Part shown: positions 34,065-40,507 of the stretch, piece by piece
How the letters are laid out: each line of letters opens with the position of its first letter
Numbering within the stretch: position 1 is the stretch's first letter
Assembly: GCA_003169735.1 (NCBI GenBank)
Contig: PNAP01000048.1
Coordinates: 1 to 40,507 of the forward strand
Length of the DNA stretch: 40,507 bases
Source of the DNA: Chloroflexota bacterium
GTDB taxonomy: Bacteria; Chloroflexota; Limnocylindria; Limnocylindrales; CSP1-4
Direction of reading: 5' to 3'
Notes under the pieces: generated by a model
Database searches by the model: none
What the model was told of the DNA's origin: nothing
What the model saw: the letters and a program-made list of their open reading frames with translations, nothing else
Translations under genes and position numbers: made by a program

Positions 34065-35148
34065 CCGACGGCCAGCGCTCCACGGCAGCGAGGAGCCGCT
34101 CATCCTGGTCGCGCGACCGGACCGTCAGTCGGAGATGCCCGGCCAGCGGGTGATCGCCGGGAAAGGTCCGCGGTACGATCCCCGAACGCAGCAGATGCTC
34201 GGCTGCCGCATCGGCGTCGGCGGCGCTGCCGATCGACACGAGCAGGAAGTTCGTGACGCTCGGAACCGCACGCCAACCACGAGCGGACAGTCCGGCCGCC
34301 AGCCATTCGCGCTCGGCTGAGAGGCGGGCGGCGTTCTCGCGGGCGATCCCCGGCCGTCGCAGCGCCGCTGCGGCCAACGCGGCGGAGACGGTCGAGATGG
34401 ATCCGGGCGGACGGACGGTCTCGAGCGCGGCGATGAGCCGTCGCGCACCGACCGCGTAACCGACTCGCACGCCGGCCAGGCCGAACGCCTTGGAGACGGT
34501 GCGTACCACGAGCAGGTGGTCGTAGCGGTCGAGCCACGCGACGGCGCTCTCGGTCACGAACTCCGCGTACGCCTCATCGATGACGACGATCGGCGCTGGC
34601 TCCAGCGCGCCGGCAGCATCCAGGATCGCCGCCAGCTTCGCCGGATCCTCGGGAGCTCCGGTCGGGTTGTTCGGCGCGCACAGCCACACGACGGCTGCCC
34701 CGTCGAGCCGCGCCACCAGCGCTTCGACATCGAGGGCGTAGCCCTCAGCGGGCTGTCGCCGCGGGATGCGCTCGATCACGGCGCCGCGCTGTGAGCTGAG
34801 GACCGCGTACATCGGGTAGGTCGGGGTCGGGATGAGCGTCCGTCGACCCTCGCCAAGCCACGCCTTGCCGGCCAGATCCAGGATCTCGTCGGCGCCCGCA
34901 CCAACCACGACACGATCCGTGGCGACGCCGAGATAGGCGGCCGCGGCCGCGGTCAGATCCCCGTAGCTGCTGTCCGGGTACTCATTGAGCGGTGGATCGA
35001 ACGGCTCGGCAAGGAGCGCCGCGGCGAACTCGGGCGCGGCAGGTGAGGTGTTGGTGTCGAAGCGCAGGACGTCCTGGGCGCGCAGCCCGTACCGCTCGGC
35101 GATCGCCCGATCCGAGGGCTCCCAGGTGTAGACCTGCGAGGACGTCAT
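34036..35148 (-). CDS. hisC: Histidinol-phosphate aminotransferase
   Basis: The 370-residue fold-type I PLP enzyme carries the HisC pattern: [11 protein letters not shown] near the N-terminus, the PLP-binding CAPNNPTG (about 157-164), DEAYAEF (D191), and the Schiff-base lysine in [16 protein letters not shown] (K220). It converts histidinol phosphate and 2-oxoglutarate to imidazole-acetol phosphate and glutamate, in either direction. Related paralogs act on other amino acids, so specificity is inferred. ATG at 35148 lies 9 bp after the EF-G2 stop, giving a two-gene unit. No other his gene is in the window. The end overlaps the convergent phosphoesterase by 29 bp. Confidence 0.86.
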   Translation of the reverse strand: MTSSQVYTWEPSDRAIAERYGLRAQDVLRFDTNTSPAAPEFAAALLAEPFDPPLNEYPDSSYGDLTAAAAAYLGVATDRVVVGAGADEILDLAGKAWLGEGRRTLIPTPTYPMYAVLSSQRGAVIERIPRRQPAEGYALDVEALVARLDGAAVVWLCAPNNPTGAPEDPAKLAAILDAAGALEPAPIVVIDEAYAEFVTESAVAWLDRYDHLLVVRTVSKAFGLAGVRVGYAVGARRLIAALETVRPPGSISTVSAALAAAALRRPGIARENAARLSAEREWLAAGLSARGWRAVPSVTNFLLVSIGSAADADAAAEHLLRSGIVPRTFPGDHPLAGHLRLTVRSRDQDERLLAAVERWPSVTDSATRHP

Positions 35149-35157
35149 CGCGGCACG

Positions 35158-37236
35158 CTAGTGCGCAGCAGCCTCCGTCTCCTTCTTGTGTGCATCGATG
35201 ATCTTCTGGGCGACGTGGGCGGGCACTTCCTCGTAGCGGTCGAGGGTGGCCGTGAACGTGCCGCGCCCGCCGGTCAGCGAACGCAATTCCGTGGCATAGG
35301 TGTGCAGTTCGGCCTGCGGCACGTTGGCCCGCACGACCTGGAGACCGTCGGCGGTATCCATGCCGAGGACGCGGCCGCGGCGCGTATTCAGGTCGCGGTT
35401 GACGTCACCCATGTACGCCTCGGGGACGTGGACCTCGACGATCATGATCGGCTCGAGCAGCGCCGGCTCGGCGTCGTGGATGCCCTTGCGCATCGCCATC
35501 GACGCTGCCTGGCGGAACGAGATCTCGTCCGAGTCGACGGCGTGGAACGACCCGTCGTAGAGCGTCGCCTTGAGATCCACCACGGGGTAGCCGGCCAGCG
35601 GGCCCTTGTCGGCGACGTCACGGACGCCCTTCTCGACGCCGGCGAAGAACTGGCGCGGCACGACGCCGCCGACGATGCGCTCGGCGAAGGCGATGCCGCC
35701 GCCGGGGTTGGGCTCGATCTCCAGCCACACGTGCCCGAACTGGCCGCGGCCGCCGGTCTGCTTCTTGTGGCGTCCCTCGACCTTGGTCCGGCCGCGGATC
35801 GTCTCGCGGTAGGGGACACGGGGCGGATGGGTCACGACCGACGTGCCGAACTTGCGCTTGAGCCGCTCGCCAGCCACGGCGGTCTGGTTCTCGCCCTGCG
35901 TCCAGAGCAGCTGCTCGCCGGTCTCGGTCTGCCGCTCGACCCGGATGGTCGGATCCTCCTCGATCAGCCGTGTGAGGGCCGTGCTGAGCTTGTCGAGGTC
36001 GGCCTTCGATGCAGGTTCGATGGCGATCGACAGGCTCGGCTCGGGAAACGCGATGGGCGGCAGCGAGAGCGGGTGCTCGCGGCTCGAGAGCGTGTCGCCG
36101 GTGACCGTGTGGACGAGCTTGGCGACGGCGCCGATCTCGCCCGCGCCGAGCGAACCGACGGGCTCGGTGTCCTTGCCCTTGACGCGCAGAACCTGGCCGA
36201 TGCGCTCTTCCTCATTGCGCGTCGGGTTCCACACGTGGTCGTGGGATCCGACCTTGCCCGAAAAGACACGGAAGTAGGTCAGCCGCCCCACGAACGGGTC
36301 GGCCGTCGTTTTGAAGACCTGCGCGACGAGGGGACCGGACGGCTCGGGCGGTACCTGGACGGCCTTGCCGGCGCCATCGGTCGCGGTGACGGCTGGCTCC
36401 TCACCGGGCGATGGCAGGTACTTGACGATGGCGTCGAGCAGGCCCTCGACGCCGATGTCATGGGATGCCGAGGACAGCACGACCGGCGCCAGGATGCTCT
36501 CCCGAACACCGGTGTGGAGGCACGCCTCCAGCTCGGCGTCGGTGATCTCCTCGCCCTCGAGATACTTGGCGAGGACGTCGTCATCTGCCTCCGCGGCCGC
36601 TTCGAGCAGCTGGTCGCGCCGCGACGCCACCTCCGCCACGAGGTCGTCGGGGATGGGCGCCTCGGAGCGCTTGCCGCCTTCGAAGATCCACGCTTTGCGG
36701 TGGACGAGATCGACGTAGCCGCGGAACGACTCGGCCTTGCCGATGGCGATCTCGATGGGCGCGATCTTGGTCCCGAAGGTGTGGCGCAGGGCGTCCAGCG
36801 CTGCCGAAGGATCGGCGTTCTCGCGATCACACTTGGTGAGCACGAAGAGGGCGGCCGTGTGCGACTTGCGTGCGAGCACGATAGCCGCTTCGGTGCCCGC
36901 CTCGACGCCGCCCGACGCATCCATGGTGATGAGCGCGGCGTCCGCGGCCGCGAAGCCCTCGATGACCTCACCGATGAAGTCGGCGTAACCGGGTGTGTCG
37001 ATGAGGGTGATGTGGTGCCCGTCGTGTTCCAGGCCTGCGACGGCCAGCGACAGGGAGAGCTTGCGCCGCTGCTCCTCGGGCTCGAAATCGAGGCTGGCCG
37101 TCCCGTCGTCGACCCGTCCAAGCCGCGTGATGGCGCCGGCTTTGAAGAGGAGGTGCTCGGCGAGGGTGGTCTTACCAGAGCCTGCGTGTCCGGCCAGGAC
37201 GATGTTGCGCAGACGCGAAAGCTCCTCGTCGGGCAT
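35158..37236 (-). CDS. EF-G-like GTPase (EF-G2 type)
   Basis: The 692-residue translational GTPase has a P-loop GHAGSGKT (16-23), a DTPGYADF Walker-B/G3 loop and a G4-like TKCD in place of NKxD. EF-G domains II-V follow (VFSGKVGSHDHVW, TQGENQTAVAGERLKRKFG, GRGQFGHVWLEIEP, EPIMIVEVHVPEAYMGDVN, LTGGRGTFTATLDRYEEVP). The switch region lacks the usual ERGITI and reads EEQRRKLSLSLA, as in EF-G2-like paralogs rather than canonical FusA. Its precise role is not settled in the family. ATG at 37236 has GGAGG 5 nt upstream. It shares a divergent promoter with yebC and is followed by hisC. Confidence 0.85.
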   Translation of the reverse strand: MPDEELSRLRNIVLAGHAGSGKTTLAEHLLFKAGAITRLGRVDDGTASLDFEPEEQRRKLSLSLAVAGLEHDGHHITLIDTPGYADFIGEVIEGFAAADAALITMDASGGVEAGTEAAIVLARKSHTAALFVLTKCDRENADPSAALDALRHTFGTKIAPIEIAIGKAESFRGYVDLVHRKAWIFEGGKRSEAPIPDDLVAEVASRRDQLLEAAAEADDDVLAKYLEGEEITDAELEACLHTGVRESILAPVVLSSASHDIGVEGLLDAIVKYLPSPGEEPAVTATDGAGKAVQVPPEPSGPLVAQVFKTTADPFVGRLTYFRVFSGKVGSHDHVWNPTRNEEERIGQVLRVKGKDTEPVGSLGAGEIGAVAKLVHTVTGDTLSSREHPLSLPPIAFPEPSLSIAIEPASKADLDKLSTALTRLIEEDPTIRVERQTETGEQLLWTQGENQTAVAGERLKRKFGTSVVTHPPRVPYRETIRGRTKVEGRHKKQTGGRGQFGHVWLEIEPNPGGGIAFAERIVGGVVPRQFFAGVEKGVRDVADKGPLAGYPVVDLKATLYDGSFHAVDSDEISFRQAASMAMRKGIHDAEPALLEPIMIVEVHVPEAYMGDVNRDLNTRRGRVLGMDTADGLQVVRANVPQAELHTYATELRSLTGGRGTFTATLDRYEEVPAHVAQKIIDAHKKETEAAAH

Positions 37237-37279
37237 GCGGTCCTCCGGGCGGCAGATGGCGGTCAGGGCTGGGAAAGCC

Positions 37280-37291
37280 ATCATATAGAAT
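37280..37291. promoter_or_regulatory. AT-rich divergent promoter of yebC and EF-G2
   Basis: The 63-bp gap between the two ATGs contains ATCATATAGAAT. On the plus strand TATAGA (37284-37289) is a good -10 for yebC, 10 bp before its ATG. On the minus strand TATGAT (complement of 37280-37285) is a good -10 for the EF-G2 gene. -35 elements are not clear on either strand. Confidence 0.45.
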
Positions 37292-37299
37292 CCGACGCG

Positions 37300-38052
37300 A
37301 TGTCCGGTCACTCCAAGTGGTCCCAGATCAAGCGCCAGAAGGGCGTCAATGACGTCAAGCGCGGCGCGACCTTCACCCGGGTCGGGCGAGAGATCGCCAT
37401 CGCCGCGCGCGCCGGTGGACCGGATCTCGACGGGAACTACAAGCTGCGCCTGGCGGTCGAGAAGGCGCGCTCGGTGAACATGGCCGCCGATACGATCAAG
37501 CGAGCCATCGAGAAGGCGTCGGGCGGCGGCGATTCGGTCCAGTACGAGGAGATCGTCTACGAGGGCTACGGGCCGGGCGGCGTCGCGTTGCTCGTCGAGA
37601 CGGCGACCGACAACAAGAACCGCACCGCGGCCGAGGTCCGCTCCATCTTCACCAAGGCCGGCGGCTCGCTCGCCGGCACCGGCGCGGTGGCGTGGCAGTT
37701 CGAGCCGCGCGGCGTGGTGACCATCCCGCGCAACGGCCACGATCCCGAGGAGATCGCCCTGGCGGCCATCGACGCCGGCGCCGACGATGTCGAGACCGAC
37801 GACGACCCGATCGAGGTCTACTCCGGCCCGACCGACCTCGAGGCGGTGCGCCTCGGGCTTGAGAAGGCCGGCTACCCGATCGAGTCAGCCGAGATCGCGA
37901 TGCACGCCAAGCAGACCATCGAGCTCTCGGCGGCTCACGCTCGCCAGAACCTGCGGCTCATCGAGTCGCTCGAGGATCTCGATGACGTGCAACGCGTCAC
38001 CGCCAACTTCGAGATCCCCGACGAGGTCTTTGCCGAGGCCGCATCCGCTTGA
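37300..38052 (+). CDS. yebC: YebC/PmpR family protein
   Basis: The 250-residue protein has the family signature [18 protein letters not shown] at the start, [15 protein letters not shown], and [18 protein letters not shown]. It was long described as a transcription regulator; recent work attributes translation-related roles to some members. ATG at 37300 follows the TATAGA element. It is conserved upstream of ruvC in many bacteria and overlaps ruvC by 4 bp here (TTGA). The upstream frame open to 35161 is antisense shadow of EF-G2. Confidence 0.95.
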   Translation: MSGHSKWSQIKRQKGVNDVKRGATFTRVGREIAIAARAGGPDLDGNYKLRLAVEKARSVNMAADTIKRAIEKASGGGDSVQYEEIVYEGYGPGGVALLVETATDNKNRTAAEVRSIFTKAGGSLAGTGAVAWQFEPRGVVTIPRNGHDPEEIALAAIDAGADDVETDDDPIEVYSGPTDLEAVRLGLEKAGYPIESAEIAMHAKQTIELSAAHARQNLRLIESLEDLDDVQRVTANFEIPDEVFAEAASA

Positions 38053-38528
38053 TCGTCCTCGGTGTCGACCCCGGGACGGCGCGGACCGGCTACGGCATCG
38101 TCGAGCGCGACGGGTCCAGGCTGCGCGCCATCGACTACGGCTGCTTCGAGACCCTTTCCACGACACCGGCCGCCGAGCGGCTGATGCACATCCACCAGGC
38201 CATCTCCGAGCTCATCGCCGAGCATCACCCGAGCCAGGTCGGCGTGGAGCGGCTCTTCTTCAACAAGAACGTCCAGACCGCGTTCGCCGTGGGGCAGGCA
38301 CGCGGCGTCGTGTTGCTGGCGGCGGCGCAGGCCGGGTTGCCGGTCTTCGAGTACGGCCCGCACGAGGTCAAGATCGCCGTCACCGGGTACGGCCGCGCGC
38401 AGAAGGATCAGGTCCAGCGGATGGTCCAGACGCTCCTCGGCTTGCCCGAGCTGCCTCGCCCCGACGACATCGCCGACGCCCTTGCCGTGGCCATCTGCCT
38501 CGTCCACGGCCTGCGTCCGGCCGCGTGA
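38049..38528 (+). CDS. ruvC: Holliday junction resolvase RuvC
   Basis: The 159-residue protein starts with TTG, overlapping the yebC stop by 4 bp (TTGA). The RNase H-like acidic residues are present: D7 (VLGVDPGT), E67 (VGVERLFF), and D140/D143 (PDDIADALA). RuvC cuts Holliday junctions bound by RuvAB. The ruvA gene starts 8 bp downstream. Confidence 0.95.
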   Translation: MIVLGVDPGTARTGYGIVERDGSRLRAIDYGCFETLSTTPAAERLMHIHQAISELIAEHHPSQVGVERLFFNKNVQTAFAVGQARGVVLLAAAQAGLPVFEYGPHEVKIAVTGYGRAQKDQVQRMVQTLLGLPELPRPDDIADALAVAICLVHGLRPAA

Positions 38529-38535
38529 CCGTCGC

Positions 38536-39126
38536 ATGATCGCGTCGCTCAACGGGGTCGTGGCGGGCATCGCCGCGGATTCGCTGGTGCTCGAGGTCGG
38601 CGGGGTCGGGTACCAGGTCTTCTGCGGCGCCGGCACGCTGACGGCAGCTCGCGTCGGCTCGACCCTCAAGGTCTACACGCATCACCTGGTGCGCGAGGAC
38701 CTCCAGGCGCTGTATGGCTTCCGGACGCCCGAGGAACTCGGCTTCTTCGGCCTGCTGACGACGGTCACCGGAGTTGGCCCCAAGGTCGCCCTCGCCATCA
38801 TCTCGTCACGACCGGTGGCCGATCTGCAACTGGCCATCTTCCAGGGCGATGAGGCGATCCTCACTGCGGTGAGCGGCGTCGGCAAACGCCTGGCGGCGCG
38901 GGTCGTGCTCGAGCTGAAGGAGAAGGTCGCAGCAGCTGGTAGCGGGACGAGCGGCGCGACGGGCCCCGGTGGCTCCGAATCCGAAGTCAGTGCCGCACTC
39001 CAGGCACTCGGTTACTCCACCAACGAGGCCCGAGAGGCGTCACGCGGCGCGGTCGCGGCGCTGCCACCCGGCGCCTCGCTCGAGGATCGCGTCAAGGGTG
39101 CTCTGCAGGCGCTCCGCCGGGACTGA
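38536..39126 (+). CDS. ruvA: Holliday junction DNA helicase RuvA subunit
   Basis: The 196-residue protein has the RuvA layout: an OB fold (MIASLNGVVAGIA, VYTHHLVREDLQALYGF), two helix-hairpin-helix motifs (LLTTVTGVGPKVALAI; ILTAVSGVGKRLAARVVLELK), a Gly/Ser linker and a C-terminal three-helix domain (VSAALQALGYSTNEA). It binds the junction and recruits RuvB. ATG at 38536 is preferred over an upstream start at 38482. A 132-bp gap follows before the next gene. Confidence 0.95.
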   Translation: MIASLNGVVAGIAADSLVLEVGGVGYQVFCGAGTLTAARVGSTLKVYTHHLVREDLQALYGFRTPEELGFFGLLTTVTGVGPKVALAIISSRPVADLQLAIFQGDEAILTAVSGVGKRLAARVVLELKEKVAAAGSGTSGATGPGGSESEVSAALQALGYSTNEAREASRGAVAALPPGASLEDRVKGALQALRRD

Positions 39127-39258
39127 CGGCGGCTTCTCGCCGATGTCCGCCATCTGACACGACGTTTGTCGCAAGGGGCGTTGTCCTGATGAGATGCCAG
39201 GCGCACGATGCGCGTCGTCGACCAGGTGTCGACCACGGATGACATCGGAGGAATGACC

Positions 39259-40035
39259 ATGGCAAGCAACGATCTCGAAGCCATCTCGGTCCGGCTTGAT
39301 GGCAGCGGCGCCGAGGGTTCGGGTGACCCACTCGTCATCGATCCGAACGAACTCGCTCGCCTGCAGGCGTTCGCCGGCGCCCGGGCACGCGTCCGCGTTC
39401 GCGTGCGCATCGACGATGACGACACGAGCGGCCATCTCCGGCGCGTCAGCGATCCGCTGACGGCCCAAGTGCGGTTCATCGACGAGCTGGACACTGAGGG
39501 TCAGGCGTTCACGCTTCACTTCCCGACCGCCCAGGACGCTGATGCATTCAAGCGTCGCGTGGCGGCGGGAGCGCTTGCTGCCACGGTCCTCATCGCCGGA
39601 GCAGCGGGTGCGGCGACCCTGTCGCAGCCCGGATCACCGGCCTCCGACATCAGCATCCAGTCGCCGCAGCAAGTCGCCGCCATCAGCACCACATTCGACG
39701 AGGGCATCGCCGACCAGGCCGCTCAGCGCAACGCGGAACAGTGGGCGGCCGACAACGCCGTGCGCAACACAGCCCCGATCGCCGGAAGCGCCGTCGAGCA
39801 AGCCTCACAGGTCGCCCGTGACGCGGATGAGGGCGGGGCCGACTTCGCCGCCCAGTCCAACGCCGAGCAGTGGGCGAGGGACAACACCGGCGATCAGGGC
39901 AAGCCGTTGACTCGGCAGCAGGAGCTGTTGCGGATCAACGAGGCGCCCGACCCGGGCACTGTCGTCCCCATCACAGGCACCGAACCGCAGGCCCCGTCAC
40001 CAAAAGGTCCGGGAGAGCGCGCTAAGCCCTTCTGA
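39259..40035 (+). CDS. Membrane-anchored hypothetical with internal repeat, between ruvA and ruvB
   Basis: This 258-residue protein is not recognised. Residues 1-100 are a soluble domain with an Arg/Val-rich strand (RARVRVRVRIDDDD). One membrane helix follows (101-122, GALAATVLIAGAAGAA), then an outer Pro/Gly-rich part. Two 20-residue copies of a DEGxADxAAQxNAEQWAxDN pattern lie at 147-166 and 190-209. ATG at 39259 has GGAGG 7 nt upstream; an ATG at 39253 sits directly on that ribosome site. It is inserted between ruvA and ruvB, which are usually adjacent. A terminator hairpin follows it. A role in repair is not supported by sequence. Confidence 0.7.
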   Translation: MASNDLEAISVRLDGSGAEGSGDPLVIDPNELARLQAFAGARARVRVRVRIDDDDTSGHLRRVSDPLTAQVRFIDELDTEGQAFTLHFPTAQDADAFKRRVAAGALAATVLIAGAAGAATLSQPGSPASDISIQSPQQVAAISTTFDEGIADQAAQRNAEQWAADNAVRNTAPIAGSAVEQASQVARDADEGGADFAAQSNAEQWARDNTGDQGKPLTRQQELLRINEAPDPGTVVPITGTEPQAPSPKGPGERAKPF

Positions 40036-40065
40036 TCGGCCTGCCGCCGATCCTCATGAGGCTGA

Positions 40066-40109
40066 CCGGCCCCGAGAGAACATCTGTTCACTTCGGGGCC
40101 GGTTCTGTT
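40066..40109 (+). terminator. Terminator hairpin between the hypothetical gene and ruvB
   Basis: A perfect 10-bp stem CCGGCCCCGA/TCGGGGCCGG (40066-40075 with 40093-40102) is followed by TTCTGTT. The 17-nt loop contains a GAACA/TGTTC palindrome that also forms the LexA-like box. The T-tract is short and interrupted, so termination may be partial. Confidence 0.6.
40078..40089 (+). promoter_or_regulatory. LexA-type SOS box (GAAC-N4-GTTC) before ruvB
   Basis: GAACATCTGTTC matches the core of the Gram-positive/actinobacterial LexA operator (GAAC-N4-GTTC). It lies 31 bp before the ruvB ATG and overlaps a possible -35 (TTCACT, 40087-40092), paired with TAGACT (40109-40114) as -10 after a 16-bp spacer. 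Binding of LexA here would block ruvB transcription until DNA damage. The promoter would start near the ATG at 40121. Confidence 0.6.
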
Positions 40110-40120
40110 AGACTCGCTGG

Positions 40121-40507
40121 ATGGAGGAGGGCGACCGGCTCATCACGCCCGACCCGCTTGACGTGGACGATGCCACGGTCGAGAAGAGCCTCCGTCCCCG
40201 TCGGCTGGCGGAGTACATCGGCCAGACCAACGTCAAGCAGAACCTGTCGATCCTGCTCGAGGCGGCAACCCAGCGCGGCGAGGCGGCCGATCACATCCTG
40301 CTCTACGGCCCGCCCGGTCTCGGCAAGACGACGCTCGCCAACATCATCGCGCGCGAGCTCGGCGTCTCGATCCATACCACCTCGGGGCCGGCCATCGAGC
40401 GGCCGGGCGACCTCGCCGCGATCCTGACCAACCTCGACGAGCGCGACGTCCTGTTCATCGACGAGATCCACCGGCTGAACCACTCGGTCGAGGAGATCCT
40501 CTATCCG
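40121..40507 (+). CDS. ruvB: Holliday junction DNA helicase RuvB, N-terminal part (3' truncated by window)
   Basis: The frame runs to the last base; 129 residues are visible. It has the RuvB N-terminus [13 protein letters not shown], Walker [13 protein letters not shown] (61-72), [19 protein letters not shown], and Walker [10 protein letters not shown] (111-119). RuvB is the hexameric AAA+ motor that drives branch migration with RuvA. The ATG at 40121 carries an in-gene GGAGGAGG but no upstream ribosome site, so initiation may be leaderless from the promoter with -10 at 40109-40114. Confidence 0.95.
   Translation, partial: MEEGDRLITPDPLDVDDATVEKSLRPRRLAEYIGQTNVKQNLSILLEAATQRGEAADHILLYGPPGLGKTTLANIIARELGVSIHTTSGPAIERPGDLAAILTNLDERDVLFIDEIHRLNHSVEEILYP

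Noticed and set aside
35161-37299. Very long plus-strand open frame antisense to the EF-G2 gene
   Set aside because: It is stop-free because of high GC codon use on the opposite strand; its translation has no family pattern until the real yebC start at 37300.

Overview
The window is GC-rich bacterial chromosome packed with short-spaced or overlapping genes, many with GTG, TTG or possibly CTG starts. The gene content suggests an uncultured Chloroflexota-like bacterium, in the direction of the Limnocylindria/Ellin6529 group. The reasons are a Firmicutes-style T-box on thrS, the order infC-rpmI-rplT-pheS-pheT-cvpA-mpg-mutS2, a DUF951 protein, and many lipoproteins and exoproteins with Pro/Ser/Thr linkers. 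This is inference: no rRNA or other decisive marker is present. Most of the window is core chromosome. The clearest accessory element is at 6.5-10.3 kb.

Layout. 1-6470 (+) is a tightly overlapping run: tldD (5' end outside the window), tldE, a DUF951 zinc-ribbon-like protein, an MFS exporter, an L-asparaginase-type amidohydrolase and a YtcJ-like metal amidohydrolase. 6566-10329 (+) is a three-gene cassette: a CHAT-family caspase-like protease with an Ala-rich coiled coil and an unassigned C-terminal domain, a CATRA-associated small protein, and a CATRA membrane protein. It is probably a conflict or programmed-death system. A sulfatase converges on it (10313-11869, -). Next come tRNA-Val(GAC), lysC-asd, and a T-box leader with terminator controlling a threonyl-tRNA synthetase that lacks the TGS domain. 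Two adjacent paralogous lipoproteins follow.

19.2-27.9 kb (+) is a translation and repair block: infC, rpmI, rplT, pheS, pheT, cvpA, mpg, mutS2. The junction 27859-28248 holds a 171-bp inverted-repeat element and a possible orphan coding fragment. A bifunctional class A PBP (-) and tyrS (+) then diverge, followed by a phosphoesterase lipoprotein that converges on hisC. An EF-G2-like GTPase and hisC (-) diverge from yebC-ruvC-ruvA (+). A membrane-anchored hypothetical with an internal repeat lies between ruvA and ruvB. ruvB runs off the window and is preceded by a terminator hairpin whose loop is a LexA-type box.

How the genes work together. LysC and Asd start the aspartate pathway, while thrS and its T-box report threonyl-tRNA charging. 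YebC-RuvC-RuvA-RuvB, MutS2 and Mpg are DNA metabolism and repair functions, except that YebC-family proteins act as regulators or translation factors. The CHAT/CATRA cassette is the best candidate for a little-described system. Its caspase-like protease, small adaptor-like protein and four-helix membrane partner would fit triggered proteolysis at the membrane.
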